Source: Pseudomonas sp. B21-056
GTDB lineage: Bacteria; Pseudomonadota; Gammaproteobacteria; Pseudomonadales; Pseudomonadaceae
Assembly: GCF_026016325.1 (NCBI RefSeq)
Contig: NZ_CP087203.1
Span: 5,208,001-5,272,000 of the forward strand
Direction: 5' to 3'
DNA: 64,000 bases
This document shows, in pieces, positions 53,250-62,263 of the stretch (positions within the stretch are counted from its first letter, which is position 1; each line of letters starts with the position of its first letter). A program made the position numbers and the translations under genes. The notes beneath the pieces are model-generated. The model made no database searches and had not been told where the DNA came from. It saw nothing but the letters and a program-made list of their open reading frames with translations.

Positions 53250-54344
53250 CTAAGGCTTATGCGCCCGCGCCAGGAACTCGTGGGACTGCATTTCCAGCAG
53301 ACGACTCAAGGTCCGCTGGAATTCGAACGTCAGGCGACCACCGGTGTAGAGGTCCTTGAGTTCGACTTCGGCCGAGATGATCAGCTTCACGTTGCGGTCG
53401 TAGAACTCATCAACCATGTTGATGAAGCGACGGGCGATGTCGTCGGTGGTGACGCTCATCTGCTCGACGCCGCTGAGCAGTACGGCGTGGAAGATCTTGC
53501 CCAGCTCGATGTAGTCGTTCTGGCTGCGCGGGCCGTCGCACAGTTCGCGGAAGTCGAACCAGGCCACATCGTCACAGGTGCGGATGGCGCGGATCTCGCG
53601 GTTCTCGATCATCAGCACATCGTTCTCGACCGCCTGGGTGCATTCCGGGGTCAGGGCGCGGAAACTCTTGCGCAGGCTTTCCTCGGCCGCGGCGTCCAGC
53701 GGAAAATGGAACAGCTCCGCCTGTTCGAGATGACGCAGACGGTAGTCGACGCCGCTGTCGACGTTGACGATTTCGGTGTGTTCCTTGATCAACGCAATGG
53801 CCGGCAGGAAGCGCGCCCGTTGCAGCCCGTCCTTGTACAAGCCGTCCGGCACGATGTTCGACGTGGCGACCAGGGTCACGCCGTTCTTGAACAGCTCTTC
53901 CATCAAGGTGCCGAGGATCATCGCGTCGGTGATGTCGGACACGAAAAACTCATCGAAGCAGATCACCCGGGTTTCACTGGCGAAACGCTTGGCGATGATG
54001 GTCAGCGGGTTCTTCTCGCCACCCAGGGTCTTCATCTCTTCGTGCACCCGCTTCATGAAGCGGTGAAAGTGCGTGCGGGTCTTTTCCTTGAACGGCAGCG
54101 CCTCGAAGAAGGTGTCCACCAGATAGGTCTTGCCACGGCCCACGCCACCCCAGAAGTACAGGCCCTTGACCGGTGCCAGGTCCTTCTTGCCGAACAGTTT
54201 TCCCAACAAGCCCGGCTTGTTGTTCGACGCGGCGATCAGGTCGTCGTACAGGCGCTGCAAATGCCGCACTGCCGTTTCCTGGGCTGCGTCGTGGAAGAAC
54301 TCCGGGCGCTTCAGATCAGCTTGATATCGTTCTAGGGGGGTCAT
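53250..54344 (-). CDS. zapE: Cell division ATPase ZapE (AFG1-like)
   Basis: The ATG at 54344 (MTPLERYQADLKRP) gives 364 aa; a TTG at 54356 is also open. AAA-type ATPase motifs: Walker A GGVGRGKT (66-73), Walker B VICFDEFFVSD, and sensor segment LVATSNIVP. ZapE associates with the Z ring late in division and destabilises FtsZ polymers under stress. It sits after trpS, from which a terminator separates it. Confidence 0.95.
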   Translation of the reverse strand: MTPLERYQADLKRPEFFHDAAQETAVRHLQRLYDDLIAASNNKPGLLGKLFGKKDLAPVKGLYFWGGVGRGKTYLVDTFFEALPFKEKTRTHFHRFMKRVHEEMKTLGGEKNPLTIIAKRFASETRVICFDEFFVSDITDAMILGTLMEELFKNGVTLVATSNIVPDGLYKDGLQRARFLPAIALIKEHTEIVNVDSGVDYRLRHLEQAELFHFPLDAAAEESLRKSFRALTPECTQAVENDVLMIENREIRAIRTCDDVAWFDFRELCDGPRSQNDYIELGKIFHAVLLSGVEQMSVTTDDIARRFINMVDEFYDRNVKLIISAEVELKDLYTGGRLTFEFQRTLSRLLEMQSHEFLARAHKP

Positions 54345-54361
54345 ATTCGTTAGCAAGGCAA

Positions 54362-54393
54362 CAAAAACGGGCCGTCACTGTAGCGACGGCCCG
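54362..54393 (-). terminator. Terminator after trpS
   Basis: Minus strand CGGGCCGTCGC-TAC-AGTGACGGCCCG then TTTTTGTT. It overlaps the space just before zapE, so zapE needs its own promoter very near its start, or readthrough. Confidence 0.88.
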
Positions 54394-54446
54394 CAGGAAT
54401 GGCAATCGGCCCTTATTCGAGGCCGATGGTCGGATGATGCTTCGGA

Positions 54447-55802
54447 TCAGTCCTGGGCGGGTGTCAGCGCCACGCGCAACGCATCGATGGCCGCATCCCG
54501 GGCAGCATCGTCCGCAAAAGCCGGGCTGTCCGCCACGCATTCGCCTTCGAGCCAGACGCTGAAACCCGCCGCCTCGTTGCGTACGTCCAGTGGCTGGCCG
54601 GCCTGCAGTTGCTTGGTCACTTGGCCTGCGGTCTTGCCATCGGCAAAATGACGAGACAGCAACAGTTGCTCGCCATCGGCTGCCAGCAGGCGGAAACGGA
54701 AACTGCCATCGTCTTCGCGGAAGCTGACGAAGCGTGCCGCCTTGGCAGCTTTCTTCTTGGTGCTGGCCGCTACTTGAACCTGGCTGACGAACGAACGCAG
54801 GCCAACGGCTTCGCGCAGTTCGTTGAGGAACGGCGTCGCCACGGCCCGGGCTTTTTTCGCGCCCAGTTGCAGGAGGTCTTCAAGATCCGCCGGACGTTCG
54901 ATCAACTGGTGATAACGCTCGCGGGACTCACCCAGTTCGCTGTCGAGCAACTGGAACAGACGATTCTTCGCTTCGCCCCAACCCAGGCCCTGCAACAGCT
55001 CGCTGCGGAATTCGGCTGACTGGGCCGGGGTGGCGAAGGCCTGGAACAGCGTGAACAGGTGCGAATTGTCCGGATCCTTCGCTTCGCCCGGTGCACGGGA
55101 GTCGGTGACGATCCGCGAAATGGCGTCCTTCATGTCCTTGGCGCTGCTGAACAACGGGATGGTGTTGTCGTAGCTCTTGGACATCTTGCGGCCATCGAGC
55201 CCCGGCAGCGTGGCGACGCTTTCTTCGATCAGCGCCTCGGGCATGGTGAAAAACTCCTTGCCCTGGCCAAACAGGTGGTTGAAGCGCTGGCCGATGTCCC
55301 GCGCCATTTCCACGTGCTGGATCTGGTCGCGACCGACCGGCACCTTGTGGGCGTTGAACATCAGGATGTCGGCGGCCATCAGCACCGGGTAGCTGTACAG
55401 GCCCATGGTGATACCGGCGTCCGGGTCTTCGCCGGTCTCGACGTTCTTGTCCACCGAGGCCTTGTAGGCATGGGCGCGATTGAGCAGGCCCTTGGCGGCG
55501 ACACAGGTCAGCAGCCAGGTCAGTTCCGGGATCTCGGGGATATCGGACTGGCGATAGAAGGTCACGCGATCCACATCCAGGCCGCCGGCCAGCCAGGTCG
55601 CGGCGATTTCCAGGCGCGAACGCTGGATACGCAGCGGGTCATCGCATTTGATCAGGGCGTGGTAGTCGGCCAGGAAGTAGAACGAATCGGCATTGCTGTC
55701 GCGACTGGCGAGAATCGCCGGGCGGATGGCGCCGGCGTAGTTGCCCAGGTGTGGGGTGCCGGTGGTGGTGATGCCGGTCAGGATACGGGTACGAGTCGTC
55801 AT
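54447..55802 (-). CDS. trpS: Tryptophanyl-tRNA synthetase, long form
   Basis: The protein is 451 aa, a class I synthetase with TPHLGN (HIGH-like, 16-21), GRDQIQHVEMARDIG and KMSKS at 206-210. The catalytic body ends near residue 340, as in ordinary ~335-aa TrpRS. The extra ~110-residue C-terminal domain (KKKAAKAARFVSFREDDG to the end) is typical of the Pseudomonas long form; its role is not known. Confidence 0.96.
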   Translation of the reverse strand: MTTRTRILTGITTTGTPHLGNYAGAIRPAILASRDSNADSFYFLADYHALIKCDDPLRIQRSRLEIAATWLAGGLDVDRVTFYRQSDIPEIPELTWLLTCVAAKGLLNRAHAYKASVDKNVETGEDPDAGITMGLYSYPVLMAADILMFNAHKVPVGRDQIQHVEMARDIGQRFNHLFGQGKEFFTMPEALIEESVATLPGLDGRKMSKSYDNTIPLFSSAKDMKDAISRIVTDSRAPGEAKDPDNSHLFTLFQAFATPAQSAEFRSELLQGLGWGEAKNRLFQLLDSELGESRERYHQLIERPADLEDLLQLGAKKARAVATPFLNELREAVGLRSFVSQVQVAASTKKKAAKAARFVSFREDDGSFRFRLLAADGEQLLLSRHFADGKTAGQVTKQLQAGQPLDVRNEAAGFSVWLEGECVADSPAFADDAARDAAIDALRVALTPAQD

Positions 55803-55827
55803 GGATTATCGCTTGTTCAGACTGCTG

Positions 55828-56457
55828 TCAATTCGAAAGGCGGGGCAGGAGCAGATCCTTGAGATCGGTCAGCTTGCCATGAAAAAAGTGTCCGCATTCT
55901 GCCACTTTCAGCAGCTCATGGGGGCGTTGGAGCGCATCGGACCAATCGTAGACCAACTGGGGATCGACGACTTCGTCCGTTTCCGGCTGGATCACCGTCA
56001 ACTCGCTCCCCATTGGCAAGGGCGATTGCGCGTCCAGGCGCATCACCGCCGGGGCCACCATGAACAGGTGCTTGAGCGATTGCCCCTGGGCTTCAAGCCG
56101 CCCGCCAAGGCTGGCCGCGACGAATCCGCCGAAGGAAAAGCCGAAGAGGTACAAAGGCAGTTGCGGGTGTTTTTCCCGCAGCCACGTGGCGGCGGCCTCG
56201 GCGTCGTCCACTTCACCGGAGCCCATGTCATGGCTGCCGGCACTGGCGCCGACACCACGATAATTGAAACGCAATGTGACCAGGCCGGCATCCCGGGCGG
56301 TGCGTTGCAGGGTCGAGACCACTTTATTGAGCATGGTCCCGCCTTGCACCGGGTTGGGGTGGCAGATCAGCGCCAGGCCACGGGGCGCCTCGCTGTCCAG
56401 GTACAAGGCTTCCAGTTGGCCCACCGGGCCTTCGATGACTACAGGGGTTTCGCGCAT
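55828..56457 (-). CDS. Alpha/beta hydrolase
   Basis: The protein is 209 aa from the ATG at 56457; a TTG at 56463 adds two residues. The family fold is seen in ALICHPNPVQGGTMLNK, RFNYRGVGASAGSHD, nucleophile elbow GFSFGGF (Ser), Asp in QPETDEVVD and His in ECGHFFHG. This is the YfhR/DUF-like hydrolase group often labelled CocE/NonD-like. The substrate is unknown. It is 25 bases upstream of trpS and may be co-transcribed with it. Confidence 0.88.
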   Translation of the reverse strand: MRETPVVIEGPVGQLEALYLDSEAPRGLALICHPNPVQGGTMLNKVVSTLQRTARDAGLVTLRFNYRGVGASAGSHDMGSGEVDDAEAAATWLREKHPQLPLYLFGFSFGGFVAASLGGRLEAQGQSLKHLFMVAPAVMRLDAQSPLPMGSELTVIQPETDEVVDPQLVYDWSDALQRPHELLKVAECGHFFHGKLTDLKDLLLPRLSN

Positions 56458-56605
56458 AAGCAAGGGAAAGAACTCCGTGACCCCGGATAGGGTCGACTCG
56501 TCTAGCTAAAAGTCTGTGCCTGGCATGATTGCGATGTTCTTCGCGGTATACAGCGCAGGTCCGAGCCGTTAACGTAAAGCAAAGCCGTTTATAGAGGAAG
56601 GACTC

Positions 56606-57040
56606 GTGGAACACTCGCTCTTAGTTTGGTTGTTGCCGACTCTTGCCCTGGTTGCCGGTGTCGCCATTGGATTCCTGCTTGCCCGACTGCTGCCCAACGC
56701 AGTGCCCAACAGCACGCAACGTCAGCTGGACGACATCCAGGAACGTTTCGACAGTTATCAGAATGAGGTGGTCACCCACTTCAACGCCACCGCTTCTCTG
56801 GTGAAGAAACTCACCCAGAGCTACCAGGATGTTCAGGATCATTTGTCCGAGGGCGCCAATCGCCTGGCCCTGGACGAACAGACTCGCCAGCGCCTGCTGG
56901 CTGCCCTGCACGCCGACTCGGCGCAGGCTCCACGGGAACGCCTGACTCCGCCAAGGGATCAGGAGCCACCTCGGGACTACGCGCCCAAGGCACCGAATTC
57001 GCCCGGCATGCTCGATGAGCATTACGGTTTGAAGAAGTAA
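56606..57040 (+). CDS. zapG: Z-ring associated protein ZapG (YhcB, DUF1043)
   Basis: A GTG start at 56606, with GAGGAAGG 5-12 bases upstream, gives 144 aa. One N-terminal membrane helix (~7-28) is followed by a coiled-coil (~38-100, QRQLDDIQERFDSYQNEVVTHFNATASLVKKLTQSYQDVQ shortened here to its first part) and a Pro-rich tail. ZapG coordinates division and envelope growth in enteric bacteria. It is divergent from the hydrolase gene and ends at a terminator. Confidence 0.92.
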   Translation: MEHSLLVWLLPTLALVAGVAIGFLLARLLPNAVPNSTQRQLDDIQERFDSYQNEVVTHFNATASLVKKLTQSYQDVQDHLSEGANRLALDEQTRQRLLAALHADSAQAPRERLTPPRDQEPPRDYAPKAPNSPGMLDEHYGLKK

Positions 57041-57054
57041 GCCGCAAATGCCCC

Positions 57055-57092
57055 AAAAAGCCCGCCCGATCCTGTGATCGGGCGGGCTTTTT
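57055..57092. terminator. Bidirectional terminator between zapG and ogt
   Basis: AAAAAGCCCGCCCGATC-CTGT-GATCGGGCGGGCTTTTT: a perfect 17-base arm pair serving zapG on + and ogt on -. Confidence 0.95.
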
Positions 57093-57134
57093 CATGGGTG
57101 TAGGTTTTCGATGGGCGAGGCCTGCCCAGCGGAA

Positions 57135-57635
57135 TCAGAACGCCAACTGGAGGCTCTGCTGGCCTTCAAGGCTGAGCAGCAATTGCTTGGCTGCCAGCCC
57201 GCCGGCGAAACCGGTGAGGCTGCCGGAGGTGCCGATGACGCGGTGGCAAGGCGCGATGATCGAAATGGGGTTCCGCCCGTTGGCTGCGCCCACCGCCCGA
57301 ACCGCAGTCGGCTGGCCGATCTGGATGGCAATGTCGCGGTAACTGCGGGTTTCGCCGAAGGGAATGGTCAGCAGTGCCTGCCAGACCCGCTTCTGGAAGT
57401 CAGTGCCGACAAAGTCCAGTTCCAGCTCGAAACGGCGCCGCTGGCCGGCGAAATACTCCATCAGTTGACGCTCGGTGTCCTTGAGCACCGGGTGATGAAT
57501 GTCTTCCTCCAGGGGGCCCAGGCGCACACGGTTGAGTCGCTCGTTCTCCCACAGGATGGCAGCCAGTCTTGCGCCTCGGGCGACGAGGATCAGCTGGCCA
57601 ACCGGGGATTGGATGGTTTTGTACCGCGGTAACAT
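57135..57635 (-). CDS. ogt: Methylated-DNA--protein-cysteine methyltransferase
   Basis: The protein is 166 aa. The suicide repair cysteine is Cys130 in APCHRVIG, with the winged-helix block DFQKRVWQALLTIPFGETRSY and the Asn-hinge NGRNPISII. It removes O6-alkyl groups from guanine. Length fits the constitutive Ogt form without an Ada domain. Confidence 0.93.
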   Translation of the reverse strand: MLPRYKTIQSPVGQLILVARGARLAAILWENERLNRVRLGPLEEDIHHPVLKDTERQLMEYFAGQRRRFELELDFVGTDFQKRVWQALLTIPFGETRSYRDIAIQIGQPTAVRAVGAANGRNPISIIAPCHRVIGTSGSLTGFAGGLAAKQLLLSLEGQQSLQLAF

Positions 57636-57670
57636 CGGAACTCCTCAAAAAGCGTTGCGTATGAACTGCG

Positions 57671-57776
57671 TAGGAGCTGTCGAGTGCAACGAGGCTGCGA
57701 TCTTTCCCCTGACACTTGAATCGCAAGCGAAAGATCAAGATCAAGATCAAAAGATCGCAGGCTTCGCCAGCTCCTA
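57671..57776. repeat. Fourth repeat family: TAGGAGCTG inverted element
   Basis: Outer arms TAGGAGCTG (57671) and CAGCTCCTA (ends 57776) and inner arms GCTGCGATCTTT (57694-57705) and AAAGATCGCAGG flank a short tandem GATCAA run (57733-57750). It fills the 150-base gap between ogt and the LuxR-type gene. Confidence 0.85.
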
Positions 57777-57787
57777 CCGGCCACGGT

Positions 57788-60523
57788 TCAGCCCAGCAAC
57801 CCCAGCTCCTTCGCCCTCGCCACCGCCTGGGTTCGACGCTCCACCCCGAGCTTGCTGTTGATATGGCTGGCGTGGGTCTTGACGGTGTGCAGCGAAATGA
57901 ACAACTGCTCGCTGATTTCCTGGTTGGAACAGCCTTGGGCAATCAGTTGCAGCACCGCCCGTTCACGGCTGCTGAGGCTTTCAACAGGTGCAGGGGAGTC
58001 GACAGGTTGCGTCGACGTCGGCAGGCGTTCAAGCAGATTCTGGCACAAGGTGCTGGATGGCGCGTGCAGCAGTTGCTCGCGCAGCCATTCCCGATGCGGG
58101 TCGCCCAGCAGCCATTCGAACGGTTGCAGTACACCGCCGGCGGCCGCTTCGAAAGCTTGGGCCAGGGTACTACGGGCCGCCGGCTCGCGCCCGGTACTCA
58201 GCAGCAAGGCGACTTTCTGGTTGAGGGCCATCACGCTGAGCATCTGCCGACCGGTTTGCTGGCCGTGTTCGAGCAAGGCGTTGAGCCGCCCTTCCGCCAG
58301 CATCGGTTGGCCCCGGATGGACTCCAGCACGGCCTGTTGCAGTTCGACATGCAACGGCAGTTGCGGGTGGAATTCCGGTGGTGCGGCGGCCTGCTCGCCG
58401 GTGTAGGTCCGTCCCAGCCGCGCCAGCCAGGCTTCGGCCAGCTCGGTGCGGCCCTGGGCCAGCCAGAGCTCGCATTTGACCAGGGTGATCATCGCCAGGT
58501 AGTAGATCGGCGGAACGTCCCAGATGTGCATCAGGCGCTCGGCTTCGGCCAGTTCGGCAAAGGCCCGGGCGAACTCGCCATTATTGCCTTCGATACGGGC
58601 GATCACACAGTGGCCGAGCAGCACGCTGATGTCGCGACAGGCCCGCGCTTCGGTAAGGCCGGCCTGCAACCGGGCCAATCCGGCCTGGGGCTGCATGCGC
58701 AAGGTCAGCAGGAAACCTTCGTAGAGAATCAACCGCGCCCGTACCGCATAAAGCCTTTGGGGCGAGAGTTTGTGCAAGCGTTGCAGGCCCTGGCGTACTT
58801 CATCCAGCGCCCGCAGGATTTCTCCCCGCGCCTGGAGGACCCGGGCACGGTCGTAGTGGGCCAAGGCTTCGAACAACGGGTTGCCGACCCGCTGCGCCAG
58901 TTCCAGGGAGTCGCGGTTCAAGCCACGGGCGCGCCACAGGTCACCATCGGCAATCGCCAGGTTCGACAGCGTGGACAGGCACATCAGCCGTTGGCCGTAG
59001 CGTTTGTGCGGCAGGCTCTCCAGGGCTTCGGTGCAATAACGCACCGTGGCCTCACGATCCCCACGGCCACGGGCGACAATCCCGCTCAGGGCCAACCATT
59101 GGGCGAGCATGGACTTCTGCGCGGTGGCCGACGGTGCCGGCAGGAAACGGCTCAGGTGCGCGGCCAGCTCTTCGGCAGCGTCCAATTGACAGGCCAGCCC
59201 CAGCGCCCAGCTGTAGAGCACGATCAATCTTGGGGTACTGATGAGCAGGCTGTCGGGCAAGTCCATCTTCCAGCGCAGCAACATGCCGACGTTCTGCTCC
59301 GCCAGCAACTGTTCCTCCGAGAGGGTCTGCACCAGGTTCGCCGCCACATCCAGGTGCCCGGCCCGCAACGCCTGCTCCACGGCTTCGTCGATCAGGCCCC
59401 GGGCGTTGAACCAGCGACAGGCGCGCAAATGCAAGGTGGCGGCCGGCACCATGGCCGGTGCGCTGGGGCGGCTGCGCAGCAGATCGGAAAACAGGTGGTG
59501 ATAGCGATACCAATGACCGTGCTCGTCCAGGGGCACAAGGAACACTTGATGGGCCGCCAGATATTGCAGGATCTCGGCACTGTCATGGGCATCACGCACC
59601 GCATCGCACAGCTCACTGCAAAAGCGATCCTGTGGCGCGGTGTCGTAGAGAAACGCCTGCACCTCGGCGGGCAGGCAATCGATGACTTCTTCGAGCAGGT
59701 AATCGCGGATCAGCCCTTCCCCGCCGTGCAGCGCTTGGGGCAGCCGGCCCTCGGACCCGGCTTCGGAGGCGGCCAGCAACCAGAAACGCAGCCCGGCCAC
59801 CCAGCCTTCGCTGCGCTGGATGAGGTTTTCCAACGCTTCACCGCGCAATGAGCTGCTGTGATGTTCGAGCAGTGTCAGGGCTTCGCCATGGGTCAGGCGC
59901 AGGTCCTGTTCGTTCAGTTCGAGCAATTGCCGCGACAGGCGCAGGCGCGCCAGGTGCCAGTTCGGCCGCTGGCGGCTGGTGACCAGTACCAGCAAGCCAT
60001 CGGGCAGGTGATTGAGGAAAAACTGCAGGCAGCGGTCCAGCACGGGGCCTTGGGCCAGGTGGTAATCGTCGAGCACCAGCAGCAAGGGATCGCGGGGCGT
60101 CAGGTGGCTGGTCAACTCATCCAACAGGCCGTCGAGCCATTCTTCGAACGCGAAGGGTTGATGGCGCTGGCGCATTTTCAACAGCCCCGCTGCCCGGCCG
60201 CCCAGCAGTGGAAAGAGCGCCTGGAGCCCTTCGAGCAGCCGCTCCAGAAAGCGTCCCGGGTCATTGTCCCTGGCATTGAGCCCCAGCCAGAGGCTTTGCC
60301 AATGACTTGGCAGGCTCTGGCAGAACTCCACCGCGAGGGAGCTTTTGCCGAACCCCGCCGGCGCACTGACCAACAGCAACCTGCCGCCAAGACCCGCACT
60401 TAACCGCTCGCACAACCGCGGCCGCACGACGTGCCCGTCGGGCAGAGGCGGTCGGTAGAAGCGCCCGTCCTGTACCGCGATGGCTGCGCGGGCAGAATCC
60501 GGAAGTGAAGACAGATCAGTCAT
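57788..60523 (-). CDS. LuxR-family ATP-dependent regulator (MalT/AlkS type)
   Basis: The ATG at 60523 (MTDLSSLPDS) gives 911 aa. Walker A is SAPAGFGKSS (53-62) and Walker B LLLVLDDYHLA (~167-177); a long TPR-like middle (~430-820) follows, and the LuxR HTH is at ~848-905 (SSRERAVLQLIAQGCSNQEISEQLFISLHTVKTH). This is the STAND-type layout of MalT, where a bound ligand lets ATP drive oligomerisation on DNA. It sits next to DUF1329 and DUF1302 genes, an arrangement I also recall in P. aeruginosa (PA3921-PA3923), so it probably controls them. Confidence 0.92.
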   Translation of the reverse strand: MTDLSSLPDSARAAIAVQDGRFYRPPLPDGHVVRPRLCERLSAGLGGRLLLVSAPAGFGKSSLAVEFCQSLPSHWQSLWLGLNARDNDPGRFLERLLEGLQALFPLLGGRAAGLLKMRQRHQPFAFEEWLDGLLDELTSHLTPRDPLLLVLDDYHLAQGPVLDRCLQFFLNHLPDGLLVLVTSRQRPNWHLARLRLSRQLLELNEQDLRLTHGEALTLLEHHSSSLRGEALENLIQRSEGWVAGLRFWLLAASEAGSEGRLPQALHGGEGLIRDYLLEEVIDCLPAEVQAFLYDTAPQDRFCSELCDAVRDAHDSAEILQYLAAHQVFLVPLDEHGHWYRYHHLFSDLLRSRPSAPAMVPAATLHLRACRWFNARGLIDEAVEQALRAGHLDVAANLVQTLSEEQLLAEQNVGMLLRWKMDLPDSLLISTPRLIVLYSWALGLACQLDAAEELAAHLSRFLPAPSATAQKSMLAQWLALSGIVARGRGDREATVRYCTEALESLPHKRYGQRLMCLSTLSNLAIADGDLWRARGLNRDSLELAQRVGNPLFEALAHYDRARVLQARGEILRALDEVRQGLQRLHKLSPQRLYAVRARLILYEGFLLTLRMQPQAGLARLQAGLTEARACRDISVLLGHCVIARIEGNNGEFARAFAELAEAERLMHIWDVPPIYYLAMITLVKCELWLAQGRTELAEAWLARLGRTYTGEQAAAPPEFHPQLPLHVELQQAVLESIRGQPMLAEGRLNALLEHGQQTGRQMLSVMALNQKVALLLSTGREPAARSTLAQAFEAAAGGVLQPFEWLLGDPHREWLREQLLHAPSSTLCQNLLERLPTSTQPVDSPAPVESLSSRERAVLQLIAQGCSNQEISEQLFISLHTVKTHASHINSKLGVERRTQAVARAKELGLLG

Positions 60524-60659
60524 GGCCGGCTCTTGTTTAGATGCAGGTGGCGGCGTTGCAGATGTCCGCAGACTAGCCGTAAACGAAGAGGTATTGAAGG
60601 GAGTGCTACAAATGGCTACAAAAAGACTACAAATTGACTGGCGCTGCAAACACCGCTTC

Positions 60660-60792
60660 TGTGGCGAGGGGATTTATCCCCGCTGGGGTGCGAAGCGCCC
60701 CCAAAGCCAGTCACCTCGGTGAATCAGAAAGAACAACTTTTTCCTTTTCAGGACTGCTTCGCAGCCCAGCGGGGATAAATCCCCTCGCCACA
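60660..60792. repeat. GGGGATTTATCCCC-family inverted repeat element
   Basis: TGTGGCGAGGGGATTTATCC at 60660 and its complement ending at 60792, with GGGGTGCGAAGCGCCCC and GACTGCTTCGCAGCCC inside. With the terminator below it fills the 351-base gap upstream of the luxR-type gene; 60524-60659 holds that gene's promoter region, in which I see no clear boxes. Confidence 0.9.
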
Positions 60793-60810
60793 ATTTTGTA
60801 TTTACCCCCC

Positions 60811-60844
60811 AAAAACAAACGCCCCGAACCAGTCGGGGCGTTTA
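60811..60844 (-). terminator. Terminator after the DUF1329 gene
   Basis: Minus strand AAACGCCCCGACT-GG-TTCGGGGCGTTT then GTTTTTGGGG; 11-bp stem including the CGCCCCGA / TCGGGGCG core. Confidence 0.88.
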
Positions 60845-60874
60845 TTCGAGGATGCGGCCTCGGGGTAAAGCGGT

Positions 60875-62239
60875 TTAGCGGATACCGTCCTGGCGCAGCG
60901 CGTTCGGCGTGAAGTCCGCGGTGGTGGCTGTGAAGCCGAAGTCGTAGGCCGATTTCTCTTCGTTTTTCATGCCCAGGGCCAGGTAGCGACCGGACTGCAA
61001 ATCGTAGAGGGTTTCCAGGGCGTACCACGGCACTTGCTTGTCGTAGTAGTTCTCGGCATGGGCCTCGGCAACGCGCCACAGTTGGCCACGACCGTCGTAA
61101 TGGTCGATCACCGCCGCCTGCCAGGTGTCTTCGTCGATGAAGAAGTCACGCTTGGCGTAGATGTGGCGTTGGCCTTCCTTCAAGGTCGCGGTGACATGCC
61201 AGACACGACGCAGCTCGTAGCGGGTCAGGTCCTGGTTGATGTGGCCGGCCTTGAGGATGTCGGCGTACTTGAGTTGTGGCGAGTCGATCTTGTAGCTGTT
61301 GGCGGCGATGTATAGCTCTTTCTTGCCTTCCAGCTTCCAGTCGTAGCGATCCGGCGCACCGTTGTACATGTCCAGGTTGTCGGAGGTACGCAGGCCATCG
61401 GCGGCGGTACCCGGCCCGTCATAGGAAACCTGTGGCGCACGACGCACCCGACGCTGGCCGGCGTTGTAGACCCACGCCGAACGCGGCTCCTTCACCTGGT
61501 CGAGGGTTTCGTGCACCAGCAGCACACCACCGGCCAGACGCGCCGGCGCGGTCACTTGCTGCTTGAAGTAGAACAGGATGTTGCCGGGGTTGGCCGGATC
61601 GAAATCCTTCATCTTGTCGCGGAACACGAACTGGTCGCGGAAGTACACCAGGCTGTAGGAACCGTTGGGTTGCGGCGTGGCCTGGGTCACCAGGCGCGTC
61701 ACGCTGCCGCCACGATAGCGGGTGATGTGGTTCCAGATCACCTCGACGCCGCTCTGGGGGATCGGGAACGGCACGGCCGTCTCGAAGTTTTCCAGACCAT
61801 TGCCGCCGGACACCAGCTTGGTGTTGACCGCGTTCTTCTTGATGGAGGCGAACACCTCATCCGGTACGGTGGCGCCACGATGGGTCGGGTAGACCGGCAT
61901 CTTGAAGGTTTCCGGGTAGCGCTTGAACATCGCGTACTGGCCCGGCGCGAGCTTGTCCTTGTACTGCTCGACGTTCTGCGCGGTGATGGTGAACAGCGGT
62001 TTCTCGCTGGCATACGGGTCGGCGAGGAATCCCTTGCTGTCCACGCTACCGGCGTTCTTCGCCATGGGCTTCCAGGCAGAGATCGAACCGTCGGCATTAC
62101 CGGCCATTTCGGCGCCCATCGGCGTCAGGCTCTTGCCCAGTTTGTCGGCCTCGCCCGCAGGCACCGCCGCCATGACGCTGGCGGCCAGCAGGGATAACCC
62201 CAGGGCACCGGCCTGCAACAGACTCTTGGTTATTTTCAT
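60875..62239 (-). CDS. DUF1329 outer-envelope protein
   Basis: The protein is 454 aa with a cleavable signal peptide (~1-24, LLQAGALGLSLLAASVMA). The mature part is soluble with features of LolA/LolB-like lipid-binding barrels (family usually called outer membrane lipoprotein-sorting protein): NHITRYRGGSVTRLV, GGVLLVHETLDQVKEPRSAWVYNAGQ, RVWHVTATLKEGQRHIYAKR. No lipobox. It follows DUF1302 by 24 bases, forming a two-gene operon. The pair is linked in several bacteria to export or surface handling of hydrophobic molecules; the role here is not known. Confidence 0.92.
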   Translation of the reverse strand: MKITKSLLQAGALGLSLLAASVMAAVPAGEADKLGKSLTPMGAEMAGNADGSISAWKPMAKNAGSVDSKGFLADPYASEKPLFTITAQNVEQYKDKLAPGQYAMFKRYPETFKMPVYPTHRGATVPDEVFASIKKNAVNTKLVSGGNGLENFETAVPFPIPQSGVEVIWNHITRYRGGSVTRLVTQATPQPNGSYSLVYFRDQFVFRDKMKDFDPANPGNILFYFKQQVTAPARLAGGVLLVHETLDQVKEPRSAWVYNAGQRRVRRAPQVSYDGPGTAADGLRTSDNLDMYNGAPDRYDWKLEGKKELYIAANSYKIDSPQLKYADILKAGHINQDLTRYELRRVWHVTATLKEGQRHIYAKRDFFIDEDTWQAAVIDHYDGRGQLWRVAEAHAENYYDKQVPWYALETLYDLQSGRYLALGMKNEEKSAYDFGFTATTADFTPNALRQDGIR

Positions 62240-62263
62240 AGTGTGTCGTCCTGAATACGGTGC

